DNA of 9,643 bases from an uncultured Campylobacter sp. (GCF_938018035.1 NZ_CALIJF010000058.1:1-9643); one strand, 5' to 3'; shown: positions 1-6,925, numbered from the stretch's first letter. The notes: a model not told the origin generated them from the letters alone. Numbers and translations: made by a program.

Positions 1-289
1 AATTTATAGTGAATAAAACGGATCACGCGCAAAGAGCACGTTCTTAAAAGAGACTTGCCGCGCCCTGCGTACTCGTCATCTCGTTTGAGATATTTGCGGC
101 GCGCGGTACTTAGAATTTTAACAATAAAATTTTACGAAATTAATTTGATTTGTATTTTCTTGCCGTACAGGAGATTGTTTTAACAAGCGGCGCAACGCCA
201 AATTTTAAAAGTCAAAATTTCGCAGTGTAAATTTTAGCTAGCTTGCCGCCGGCGTTACTTACGCAAGCGGCAGCAAAAGCAACGCCACG
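1..289. other. Left-edge non-coding stretch
   Basis: I find no supportable gene here. All three plus-strand frames entering from the left edge stop within about 47 bases, so at most a 14-residue tail of an upstream plus-strand gene could be present. Minus-strand frames are broken every 10-25 codons. The stretch contains short hairpins: an AT-only one (arms 114-120 and 125-131, loop ACAA), a small one (ATCTC 78-82 with GAGAT 87-91) and a larger GC-rich one just beyond the ybaK stop, listed separately. A partial direct repeat of the words CAAGCGGC and GCAACGCC occurs around 184-200 and 264-287. Confidence 0.6.
244..272 (-). terminator. Possible hairpin terminator after ybaK
   Basis: TGCCGC (244-249) pairs with GCGGCA (267-272), and inside it GCGT (252-255) pairs with ACGC (261-264), separated by a two-by-two internal loop and closed by a five-base loop. 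This lies 18-46 bases beyond the ybaK stop codon on the minus strand, where a transcript of the five-gene cluster would be expected to end. There is no clean run of U on the minus-strand side (AGCTAGCTAAAATTT follows), so intrinsic termination is only a possibility. Confidence 0.35.
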
Positions 290-763
290 TTAATCATGCG
301 TTATTTTGCAAATTTGCGCCTCGGTCGCAGTTGTGAGGTCCTTCGGCGTAAGAGCGATTTGTTTTCCGCGCACGCCTGCGCTAACGTAAATTTTCTCCTG
401 CGTTAGCGCTTTTTCATCGATGAAAGTACGGAAGTGCTTTTTCATCCCAAGCGGCGAGCAGCCGCCCCTGACATAGCCCGTGACCTTTTGCAAATCCTTC
501 AAATCCATCAGCTCGCAACGCTTTACCCCGCAAATATGCGCGAGCGCCTTGAGATCCAAATTTAGATCGCCTTGCAGGCAGGCCACGACGTATTCGTGAT
601 CCGCCGTGCAAACTATCGTTTTATAAACCCGCTCGATCGGCTCGTTCACGCTGTTTGCAACATGCACCGCGTCTAAATTTAAAGGATCAACCGTATATTC
701 TTTGATCTCGTAGGAGATTTTCAGACCGTCCAGTACGCGCGCGGCGTTCGTCTTTGAACTCAT
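290..763 (-). CDS. ybaK: YbaK/EbsC-type Cys-tRNA(Pro) deacylase
   Basis: This 157-residue protein has the length and pattern of the YbaK family, which hydrolyses cysteine wrongly attached to tRNA(Pro) by prolyl-tRNA synthetase and so guards translation accuracy in the cytoplasm. Visible family marks are the lysine in the ERVYKTIV segment (Lys48, equivalent by position to the conserved Lys of E. coli YbaK) and the glycine-rich GGCSPLGMKK segment at residues 100-109. The fold is a single YbaK/aaRS-associated domain spanning nearly the whole chain, with no signal peptide or membrane segment. The start is supported by a strong ribosome binding site, AAGGAGG at 768-774, four bases before the ATG. 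It lies 15 bases beyond the pseudouridine synthase gene and is probably the last gene of the minus-strand operon. Other members of the superfamily (ProX, INS) act on different mischarged tRNAs, so the exact substrate is inferred. Confidence 0.88.
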   Translation of the reverse strand: MSSKTNAARVLDGLKISYEIKEYTVDPLNLDAVHVANSVNEPIERVYKTIVCTADHEYVVACLQGDLNLDLKALAHICGVKRCELMDLKDLQKVTGYVRGGCSPLGMKKHFRTFIDEKALTQEKIYVSAGVRGKQIALTPKDLTTATEAQICKITHD

Positions 764-778
764 TTCGCCTCCTTAAAT

Positions 779-1549
779 TTAATAGCGGATTTTGTTTTCT
801 TTTAGAAAATCGCGCAGATCTTCGTATTCGCTCTGATCGAAATAGCGCCATTTGCCGGGCTTTAGAGTTCCAAGCGTCATTCTACCGAATGCCGTGCGCT
901 TAAGCTCCACGACGTCCAGATCAAAATAACCGAAAAATCTACGCAGCTCGCGGTTTTGTCCCTCGTTAATGATCGCTTTTATTTTCGTATAACCGCCGCT
1001 GCTAGGCATTATGCGGTAGCCCAAGAAGGGCTTAAATTCCATCGATTTGATCTTACTTTTAGCGTGCGCACCTTTGCTCGCATCTGCAGCAAAAAAACCC
1101 TCGCGGATCGCCGTTACTACCTCGTCCTTCACCTCGCCTTTTACCTTTAGATAGTACTCTCGCTCGATGTCGCTGTTCATCAGCGCCGTAGCGATCGCGG
1201 GTGCATCGGTTAGCAGCAAAAGCCCCTCGCTTGCAAAATCCAAACGCCCCACGCTAACAAATCTGCTAAACCCCTCCGGTAGGCTATCGTAAATCGTCCG
1301 CCTGCCGCGATCATCCTTTTTAGTAACTAACTCGCCTTTGCGTTTGTTATAAACGATCATCGTAAATTCCGTCTTGGGCTTGATAAGGCGCGAGCCGATG
1401 CGGATCTTCTCCTCGCCGCTAACCTCGATGAAATCGCTAACGACGCGGCCGTTAATGCTAACCTTGCCCTGCTTGATTAGCTCGTCCGCCTCACGACGTG
1501 AGTAGCCGGTGTTATGAGAGATAAATTTATTCAGACGCATCTTTTGCAT
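779..1549 (-). CDS. rluB: RsuA/RluB-family rRNA pseudouridine synthase
   Basis: The 256-residue product has an N-terminal S4 RNA-binding domain (residues about 4-50: RLNKFISHNTGYSRREADELI) followed by an RsuA/RluB-type catalytic domain. The family signature GRLDFASEGLLLLT sits at 101-114 with the catalytic aspartate Asp104, and the second conserved segment NEGQNRELRRFF is at 195-206. These enzymes isomerise uridine to pseudouridine in rRNA. Campylobacter homologues are usually called RluB (23S helix 89 region), but RsuA (16S) and RluE/RluF share the same motifs, so target specificity is inferred. The chain is close to usual family length. The ATG shares one base with the kdsD stop (TAATG), a classic coupling arrangement, and no strong separate ribosome binding site is seen. 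An in-frame ATG at codon 4 (MRLNKF) is an equally plausible start because family members often begin there. Confidence 0.88.
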   Translation of the reverse strand: MQKMRLNKFISHNTGYSRREADELIKQGKVSINGRVVSDFIEVSGEEKIRIGSRLIKPKTEFTMIVYNKRKGELVTKKDDRGRRTIYDSLPEGFSRFVSVGRLDFASEGLLLLTDAPAIATALMNSDIEREYYLKVKGEVKDEVVTAIREGFFAADASKGAHAKSKIKSMEFKPFLGYRIMPSSGGYTKIKAIINEGQNRELRRFFGYFDLDVVELKRTAFGRMTLGTLKPGKWRYFDQSEYEDLRDFLKENKIRY

Positions 1550-2511
1550 TATTTTAGCCCCAAGCTAGTTAGATCGTGAATATGCAAGATCCCTGCAGGC
1601 ACGCCATTTTCTACCACGGGCAGGACTTGAATTTTAAACTGCTCGATCAAATTTAGCGCGTCTATCGCGAGCATATTTTTATCGTCCAGCATTTTAGGAT
1701 TTTTGGTGGCATATTTCAGCGCGCCGTCATTGATGTCAAAATCCTCTCGCATCAGCGCGCGGCGCAGATCGCCGTCGCTCAAAATCGCCTCGAGCGCGCC
1801 TTTTTCGTTCACTAACAAGACGGTGCCGAGCTTTCCGTGAGTCATAACGTCGATAGCTTGTTTTAGGCTGGCGTTACGGCTTGCGACTGGTAAATTTTTG
1901 CTTTGCATCACGTCTTTTACTTTGACGAAAAGCCGCTTGCCGAGGCTGCCGCCTGGGTGAAAATTTGCAAAATCCTCCTTGCCGAATCTGCGCCGTCTCA
2001 TCAAACAGATCGCTAACGCATCACCCAAACCGAGCGTTAGCGTCGTAGAAACCGTCGGCGCGGCGCCTAGCGGGCAGGCCTCTTTGACGATATTTAGGCT
2101 TATGAACTCATCGCAAACCTTGCCGAGCGAGCTGTTTTTATCGCGCGCCATCGCGATGATCTTTACGCCAAAGCGTTTGAGATGAGGTAGAATTCTAACC
2201 AGCTCCTCGCTCTCGCCGCTAAAACTGATCGCGAGCACCATATCGTCCTTACCGATCATGCCCAGATCGCCGTGCAGCGCCTCAGTAGGGTGTACGAAAA
2301 ACGACGGCGTGCCGGTACTGGCAAGCGTCGCGGCGATCTTAACGCCTATGTGGCCACTCTTACCCACGCCAGTGACGATTACCTTGCCTTTGCAAGCTAG
2401 GATCAAATTTACGGCTCGCTCGATCTCTGTACCGATAAGATCCGCATGCCGCAAAAGCTCCGCTCCTTCGAGCCTCAGCACCTCTCGTGCCGTATCTAAA
2501 ATTTCACTCAT
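1549..2511 (-). CDS. kdsD: D-arabinose 5-phosphate isomerase (KdsD/KpsF)
   Basis: The 320-residue product interconverts ribulose 5-phosphate and arabinose 5-phosphate, the first step of Kdo synthesis for lipopolysaccharide. It has a SIS sugar-isomerase domain (about 1-195) and two CBS domains (about 200-255 and 265-320). Recognised segments are GVGKSGHIG at 48-56, FFVHPTEALHGDLGM at 71-85, ISFSGESEEL at 95-104 and FHPGGSLGK at 184-192. Lys51, Glu103, Glu144 and His185 match the spacing of the E. coli KdsD active-site residues Lys59, Glu111, Glu152 and His193, with a constant offset of eight. The start is supported by AAGAAGG (2516-2522) four bases upstream. A 10-codon frame beginning at 2540, behind its own AGAGGT, ends by overlapping this ATG. 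Capsule-linked paralogues (KpsF) and GutQ catalyse the same reaction, so the symbol could equally be kpsF. Confidence 0.93.
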   Translation of the reverse strand: MSEILDTAREVLRLEGAELLRHADLIGTEIERAVNLILACKGKVIVTGVGKSGHIGVKIAATLASTGTPSFFVHPTEALHGDLGMIGKDDMVLAISFSGESEELVRILPHLKRFGVKIIAMARDKNSSLGKVCDEFISLNIVKEACPLGAAPTVSTTLTLGLGDALAICLMRRRRFGKEDFANFHPGGSLGKRLFVKVKDVMQSKNLPVASRNASLKQAIDVMTHGKLGTVLLVNEKGALEAILSDGDLRRALMREDFDINDGALKYATKNPKMLDDKNMLAIDALNLIEQFKIQVLPVVENGVPAGILHIHDLTSLGLK

Positions 2512-2849
2512 TCAACCTTCTTTTTAAAATTTGCTTCCATTTATACCTCTTTGCGCCGCGCCTAAATTTGCGCTACGCGGAATTTCACGCCTTTGAAATT
2601 TGCACCATAAATTCTAATCTACAAAATCACGCGCCGCCCTGCCCGCTTACCGCAGGCTTGCTAGACGCTTTTTAAATTTTACTTTACGCCGAAATTTTGC
2701 GCTTAAAATTTTATTCGCCACTTTAAAATTTTCACGTCATAAAACTCCCTCACATCGCAAAATTTCACGCCCGAGAGCTAACCCGTGCCATTAAAATTTC
2801 ATTGTCGGCCGCAGATCGAATTCGCCTTGCACGCTGAATTTAGCCGCGC
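2512..2849. other. 338-base AAATTT-rich intergenic gap
   Basis: This gap separates rnj from kdsD inside an otherwise very tight minus-strand cluster. I see no gene: minus-strand frames give only peptides of about 8-20 residues. The hexamer AAATTT occurs nine times (near 2526, 2564, 2596, 2674, 2692, 2706, 2724, 2759 and 2794), and AATTTCACGCC occurs at 2581 and again at 2761. Two modest hairpins are possible: CCTGC (2638-2642) with GCAGG (2652-2656), and a CCGCG/CGCGG pairing in about 2562-2581. A 10-codon minus-strand frame (2540-2508; MEANFKKKVE) overlaps the kdsD start. A promoter for kdsD could be here, but I cannot pick a convincing one. Confidence 0.6.
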
Positions 2850-5072
2850 TTACATCAAATAAATTACCGGCACTATGGTCGGGTATTTTTTGATCTTTCT
2901 AAAGATGTGCTTTCGCACAGCCTGGCGGATCTTGCCCTCCAGCGCCCAGTGATCGAGTAGAATTTCATCTTTTAAATTTGCCAAAAACTGCTCGATGATG
3001 CCCTGCATCTCTTTGGTAAAGTGCGCCGTTTGGTTATCGGCAACGAGCCCGTAGGTGATGACGCGCGTCTGGATGAGCCTCTTTTCGTTTTTGTCGATCT
3101 GCGCGATGATGACCGCGACGCCCGCATCGGCTAAATTTTGGCGGTGCTTGACGATCTCATCAGAGATCTGCTTGTTGATCTGGTTGTCGATAAAAACCTT
3201 GCCCGTCTTGACGGTCTTGACGCGCTTTAGATATTTTTCGCAAACCTCCATCTGATCGCCGTCGTTCATCAGATAGATATTTTTCTCCTCGATGCCGCAC
3301 TCCATCGCGGTCTCTTTGTGCTTTACGATGTGGTTGTATTCTCCATGTACGGGTAGGAAAAATTTCGGCTTTATCAAGCGCAGCATGAGTTTTTGCTCCT
3401 CGATCGAGGCATGCCCGCTTACGTGTATCTCGCTGAAGTCCTGATACGCGACCTTTGCACCGCTTTTTAGCAGGTAGTTAAGCACGGTCGAGACGCTGCT
3501 TTCGTTGCCCGGGATTGCTTTGGCGCTGATGATTACCTGATCGGTGGATTTGATTTTAATGTATTTGTGCTCGTCCGTCGCCATGCGGTACAACGCACTC
3601 ATCGTCTCGCCCTGCGAGCCGGTAGTAACGATTAAAACCTCATTATCGGGGTATTTGGAGACCTGATCGGCATCGACGAAGATTTTTTTGTCTAAATTTA
3701 CATAGCCGAGCTCCATCGCGGTAAATAAATTTCGCTCCATGCTTCGTCCGATGACGCAGACCTTGCGGCCGTATTTTACGCCGCGCTCTATAGCCTGATA
3801 GACGCGGTGGATGTTTGAGCTGAAGGTGCTCATTATCACTCGCCCCTTACAGCTTGAGAATATCGTATCAAAGGTCTTGCCTACCGAGCTTTCGGACTTC
3901 GTGATCCCCTCTTTGTGCGAGTTTGTGCTATCGCTCATCAAAAGCATAACTCCGCGATCGCCGTAATACGCTAGGCGGTTCAGATCGGTCGGATAGCCGT
4001 CGATCGGCGTGTGATCGATCTTAAAATCGCCCGTGTGGATGATCGTGCCCGCCTTCGTCGTGATCGCAAGCGCGCTTGCATCGATAATCGAGTGCGTTAT
4101 GTGGATAAACTCGACTTCAAAATCACCGATCTGATAAAGCTGGCGCTTCTGCACGGGGCGGAAGTAGCTGCGCTCAGCTTTAAGACCGTGCTCTTCAAAT
4201 TTATTGCTTATCATCCCCAAGGGAAGCGGCGTAGCGTAGATCGGGAATTGAAATTCTTTGAAAAAATATGGCATCGCGCCGATATGATCCTCATGCGCGT
4301 GGGTGATAATGATGCCTTTGATCTTGTTTTTTATCTTGCGAACATAATCGAAGTCGGGGATTAAAATGTCCACGCCAAGCATACTCTCCTCCGGAAAGCT
4401 CATGCCCACATCGACGATGATCGCACTCGTATTGGTCTCAAAAACGGTCATATTCGCGCCAATCTCGCCCAGTCCGCCAAGCGGCGTGATACGCACCGTC
4501 TCATCGCTGCGATTAGCGTCTTTAAGCGGGTGCAGGCGCTCCTCGTGGATCAGCTTGTTTTGCGCGATCGCATCGTCCATCGCCTTTTGCCACGGCTCGT
4601 TGCCGGTGAGGCTCTTTGGCATATTTGAGCGTTTTTTGTGCTTTTTCTTTTTCTGCGAGTCCGAAGAGCTATCGTCCGCAGCGCTAGAATTTGCGCCTTT
4701 TGCGCTGCTGCTATTTGATTTTGCACGACCGTCGCGGTTTAAATTTGAACCGCCCGCGCCGTTTTCGTTGTTTTTTGGGTATGCGCCGCCGAAATGCGCA
4801 CCATTCGCACCGTCCGTGTCGCCGCGGGACGAACCGCCCGAAAAATTTGATCCGTTGCGAGAGCCATTTTTTGGACCCTTTGAACGAGCGGAATTTTGCC
4901 CGTTTTTCGCGCCTTTGTTTTTGTGAGAACCGTTTTCATGCTCGCCGCCGAATTCCGTGCCGCCCGCAAAGCCCTCGCTAGCGATAGATTTTTTTAGATT
5001 TTCCTTGCGTTTTTTATAGCGATTGCTTTTTTTGAGTCGTTCGACGCCGTTTTCATTTCTGTTTTCTTCCAT
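2850..5072 (-). CDS. rnj: Ribonuclease J with long disordered N-terminus
   Basis: The 740-residue protein is RNase J, the metallo-beta-lactamase/beta-CASP nuclease with 5'-to-3' exo- and endonuclease activity that drives mRNA decay and RNA maturation. Residues about 191-740 form the conserved enzyme: ITPLGGLGEIGANM at 195-208, the metal motif HAHEDH at 258-263, His327 in THS, Asp349 in HTGDFKID, SDSTNSHKEG at 380-389, the beta-CASP segments STFSSNIHR (415-423) and TTGSQGE (483-489), and LPVHGEYNH at 573-581 with His576. Residues 1-190 are a low-complexity extension rich in Asn, Gly, Ser and Lys, apparently disordered, ending in a basic KKKKHKKR patch at 141-148. Helicobacter pylori RNase J also has an N-terminal extension, recalled as shorter (about 130 residues) and implicated in working with the helicase RhpA. 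The ATG overlaps the 3' end of rsmA by 20 bases, and AAAGG lies six bases upstream. Confidence 0.95.
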   Translation of the reverse strand: MEENRNENGVERLKKSNRYKKRKENLKKSIASEGFAGGTEFGGEHENGSHKNKGAKNGQNSARSKGPKNGSRNGSNFSGGSSRGDTDGANGAHFGGAYPKNNENGAGGSNLNRDGRAKSNSSSAKGANSSAADDSSSDSQKKKKHKKRSNMPKSLTGNEPWQKAMDDAIAQNKLIHEERLHPLKDANRSDETVRITPLGGLGEIGANMTVFETNTSAIIVDVGMSFPEESMLGVDILIPDFDYVRKIKNKIKGIIITHAHEDHIGAMPYFFKEFQFPIYATPLPLGMISNKFEEHGLKAERSYFRPVQKRQLYQIGDFEVEFIHITHSIIDASALAITTKAGTIIHTGDFKIDHTPIDGYPTDLNRLAYYGDRGVMLLMSDSTNSHKEGITKSESSVGKTFDTIFSSCKGRVIMSTFSSNIHRVYQAIERGVKYGRKVCVIGRSMERNLFTAMELGYVNLDKKIFVDADQVSKYPDNEVLIVTTGSQGETMSALYRMATDEHKYIKIKSTDQVIISAKAIPGNESSVSTVLNYLLKSGAKVAYQDFSEIHVSGHASIEEQKLMLRLIKPKFFLPVHGEYNHIVKHKETAMECGIEEKNIYLMNDGDQMEVCEKYLKRVKTVKTGKVFIDNQINKQISDEIVKHRQNLADAGVAVIIAQIDKNEKRLIQTRVITYGLVADNQTAHFTKEMQGIIEQFLANLKDEILLDHWALEGKIRQAVRKHIFRKIKKYPTIVPVIYLM

Positions 5073-5913
5073 CTTTTGCCTTTAAATTTTTAAAAATTTC
5101 TAAAAAAAGGGTGGAATTTAACTCGTGCGCCCGAACTGTGGGCGGAATTTTCAAATTTAAAAAGATCTCTTCGGCTAAGCCTCTATCAAATTTTGCGCTT
5201 AAATTTTTAATAAGCGTCTTTCGCGGCGCGCTGAAAGATACGCGCAAAAAGCTTTTAAATTTCTCGTATTCATCGAGAGTTTGGAAACGAGCGCAACTTT
5301 TTACGCCAAGATCATCTTCGTTTATCTCGGTGCCTGGCTTAAAATTTTTGCCTTTTACTAGCCTAATCACCGATGAGGTCACCTTTGGCGCAGGCTCGAA
5401 GCAGCCGGGCTCAACGTCGAATAGAAGCTCGCAACCGCCCGCGAGATCCGCCAGGATCGAAAGAGCGCTAAAATCGCTCTGCCCGGCTCTAGCGCAGAAT
5501 TTTAAAGCGACCTCCTTTTGGATCATCACCAAAAATCCGCTGCACAACTCATCGTCGATCGCCTGCAAAATCATCTTTGTAGCGACGTAGTAGGGCAAAT
5601 TTGCGACCAAAAAATATTCGCCGCAGCCAAGACCCCGCTGCTGCCAAATCCGCAAAGCATCGCCCAAAACGAGCTCAAGCTCGCCGCTAGCGATCTGCTG
5701 CGCAAATTTAGCGCTTAAAATTTGATATAAATCTTCATCTATCTCGAAACTTTTTAATCTGTAAAATTCCAAAAGCTTGCGAGTTAAATCACCTAAGCCA
5801 GCCCCGATCTCAACGACATTCTGTACATTCTCGGGAATCGCTTGGATGATCTTGTTTAAAACGGCTTCGTCTTTTAAAAAGTTTTGCCCGAACTCTTTTT
5901 TCGCCCTAATCAT
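5053..5913 (-). CDS. rsmA: 16S rRNA (adenine1518/1519-N6)-dimethyltransferase RsmA/KsgA
   Basis: The 286-residue product dimethylates two adjacent adenines in the 3' terminal hairpin of 16S rRNA late in 30S assembly, using S-adenosylmethionine. The Rossmann methyltransferase domain fills the first 185 residues: KKEFGQNFLKD at 5-15, the SAM-binding loop VVEIGAGLGDLT at 33-44, acidic Glu58 (FEIDE) at the end of strand 2, GDAL at 84-87, and the catalytic NLPYY motif at 105-109. SFSAPRKTLIKNL at 227-239 marks the C-terminal helical domain. Length is ordinary. It is the first gene of the minus-strand cluster, its start lies beside the 17-base inverted repeat at 5924-5971, and its last 20 bases overlap the rnj start, suggesting translational coupling of rRNA modification and RNA decay. 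The ribosome binding site is weak (GACTCTCGCG precedes the ATG), so the leader could be very short. Confidence 0.95.
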   Translation of the reverse strand: MIRAKKEFGQNFLKDEAVLNKIIQAIPENVQNVVEIGAGLGDLTRKLLEFYRLKSFEIDEDLYQILSAKFAQQIASGELELVLGDALRIWQQRGLGCGEYFLVANLPYYVATKMILQAIDDELCSGFLVMIQKEVALKFCARAGQSDFSALSILADLAGGCELLFDVEPGCFEPAPKVTSSVIRLVKGKNFKPGTEINEDDLGVKSCARFQTLDEYEKFKSFLRVSFSAPRKTLIKNLSAKFDRGLAEEIFLNLKIPPTVRAHELNSTLFLEIFKNLKAKDGRKQK

Positions 5914-5923
5914 CGCGAGAGTC

Positions 5924-5971
5924 TAGCCAAATTTTACTTATAAAGTCATTATGTTAAGTAAAATTTGGCTA
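5924..5971. promoter_or_regulatory. Perfect 17-base inverted repeat between divergent genes
   Basis: TAGCCAAATTTTACTTA (5924-5940) is exactly mirrored by TAAGTAAAATTTGGCTA (5955-5971) around a 14-base centre. It fills the middle of the 91-base region between the rsmA and hisF starts. Since both genes read outward, it cannot be a terminator for either. Each arm places the same sequence in front of each gene, so it could be a shared operator, a pair of mirrored promoters, or a hairpin element. A -10-like TAAAAT (5970-5975) points toward hisF, and TATAAG on the minus strand (5943-5938) points toward rsmA. The repeat is directly visible; the regulatory role is inferred. Confidence 0.6.
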
Positions 5972-5999
5972 AAATCATAAAAAATTTTATTATGAAGGG
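5970..5999 (+). promoter_or_regulatory. Likely hisF -10 element and ribosome binding site
   Basis: TAAAAT at 5970-5975 resembles the sigma-70 -10 box, which is the dominant promoter element in Campylobacter, and TTAAGT at 5954-5959 resembles the upstream AT-rich part, although the spacing is shorter than usual. GAAGGG at 5994-5999 lies five bases before the TTG at 6005 and decides that start. The in-frame alternatives further downstream would remove the conserved KRIIPCLDVKDGR beginning of HisF. Confidence 0.45.
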
Positions 6000-6004
6000 C
6001 TGCT

Positions 6005-6925
6005 TTGAATAGATTCGCAAAACGCATAATCCCATGCCTAGATGTCAAAGACGGACGGGTGGTAAAGGGCGTAAATTTCGTAGGTCTCGTGGATGCGGGC
6101 GATCCGGTCGAGGTCGCCAAACGCTACAATGAAGAAGGCGCGGACGAGCTGTGCTTCCTTGACATCACGGCGTCGCATCTGGGGCGCGATACGATCGTGG
6201 ATGTCGTGGAACGGGTCGCGCGCGAGCTTTTTATCCCGCTAACAGTAGGCGGCGGCATACGTACAATCGATGATATCTCGCGCCTACTAAACGTCGGCTG
6301 CGATAAAATAAGCCTCAACTCGGCCGCGATAAAAAATCCGAATTTGATAGACGAAGCGGCGAATAAATTCGGCTCGCAGTGCGTCGTCGTCGCGATCGAC
6401 GCAAAACGAAATTCGAGTGAAATTTCGCGCGGTAATTTATATGGCGCGGCGAGGAATTTGAGCGAGAGTTTGCACGACGGCGCACGAAATTCGGACGCGA
6501 ATTTACGCAATGAGGCACAGAATTTTGGAGGGATCTCACGCGGCTCGCAGGATGAAATTTTAACTGGGAACGGCGAGCCTTGCGGCTATAGCGTTTTTAT
6601 AAACGGCGGTAGGCTGGACACCGGCAGGGACGCGTTTGCCTGGGCGAAAGAGGCGCAGGAGCGCGGTGCGGGCGAAATTTTACTCACGTCAATGGACTGC
6701 GACGGCGTCAAAAACGGATTTGAATTAAATTTGACGCGGATTTTTAGCGCACTTGATATCCCCGTGATCGCAAGCGGCGGTGCGGGTAAAATGGAGCACT
6801 TCAAAGACGCATTTTTAGCGGGCGCGGACGCATGCTTGGCAGCGTCGATTTTTCACTTCAGAGAAATCGAAATCAAGGCACTAAAAGCGTATTTGCGAGA
6901 ACAAAATATTGAAGTGAGACTGTAA
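6005..6925 (+). CDS. hisF: Imidazole glycerol phosphate synthase cyclase subunit HisF, with insertion
   Basis: HisF joins HisH to turn PRFAR and glutamine-derived ammonia into imidazole glycerol phosphate and AICAR in histidine biosynthesis. The (beta/alpha)8 barrel is clear: RIIPCLDVKDGRVVKG at 7-22 with catalytic Asp13 (Asp11 in Thermotoga), FLDITAS at 51-57, VGGGIRT at 81-87, VVAIDAKR at 128-135 with catalytic Asp132 (Asp130 in Thermotoga), ILLTSMDCDG at 225-234, ASGGAGKMEHF at 256-266 and AASIFHF at 279-285. The family is about 250-255 residues; this protein has 306. The excess, about 54 residues, lies between Lys134-Arg135 and VFINGG at 197, within or beside the loop after strand 5 on the catalytic face. 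It is hydrophilic and internally repetitive. The reading frame stays open, so the protein is presumably functional. The start is TTG behind GAAGGG. Its divergent partner is rsmA. Confidence 0.93.
   Translation: MNRFAKRIIPCLDVKDGRVVKGVNFVGLVDAGDPVEVAKRYNEEGADELCFLDITASHLGRDTIVDVVERVARELFIPLTVGGGIRTIDDISRLLNVGCDKISLNSAAIKNPNLIDEAANKFGSQCVVVAIDAKRNSSEISRGNLYGAARNLSESLHDGARNSDANLRNEAQNFGGISRGSQDEILTGNGEPCGYSVFINGGRLDTGRDAFAWAKEAQERGAGEILLTSMDCDGVKNGFELNLTRIFSALDIPVIASGGAGKMEHFKDAFLAGADACLAASIFHFREIEIKALKAYLREQNIEVRL
6398..6544 (+). repeat. Degenerate tandem repeat inside hisF
   Basis: Four imperfect copies of a 33-36 base unit can be aligned by their products: DAKRNSSEISRG (residues 132-143), GAARNLSESLHD (147-158), GARNSDANLRN (159-169) and EAQNFGGISRG (170-180). 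At DNA level each begins GRNGCA-like, carries a central GAATT or AATTT and ends with TNNCACG- or TNNCGCG-like text. The first copy is the native HisF strand-5 sequence itself, which suggests the insertion arose by in-frame duplication and drift. The alignment was made by eye. Confidence 0.4.

Noticed and set aside
4..74. A 23-codon minus-strand frame ending in a protein-like tail, SFKNVLFARDPFYSL, with its stop near base 4.
   Set aside because: It is flanked by stops on both sides, has no start codon or ribosome binding site, and is too short to distinguish from chance. It might be a gene remnant, but nothing supports this.
2577..2660. A possible riboswitch or small RNA upstream of kdsD.
   Set aside because: Only short hairpins with competing pairings were found, and none matches a riboswitch consensus known to me.
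4366..4981. Long overlapping plus-strand and alternate minus-strand frames opposite the rnj N-terminal extension.
   Set aside because: They are shadows of the low-complexity coding sequence. Their products are compositionally biased (Phe/Pro or Arg/Ala rich), lack ribosome binding sites and resemble no family.
5924..5971. Reading the inverted repeat as a transcription terminator.
   Set aside because: Both neighbouring genes begin here and point outward, so no transcript needs to end at this site, and no T run follows either arm.
6443..6544. HisF repeat units as a CRISPR array or a mobile element.
   Set aside because: The units are highly diverged, contiguous without spacers, in frame with hisF, and have no terminal inverted repeats or target duplication.
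6124..6804. Minus-strand open frames opposite hisF.
   Set aside because: They arise from codon bias of hisF on the opposite strand. The products are Ser/Arg/Pro-rich with no motif, and hisF itself is certain.
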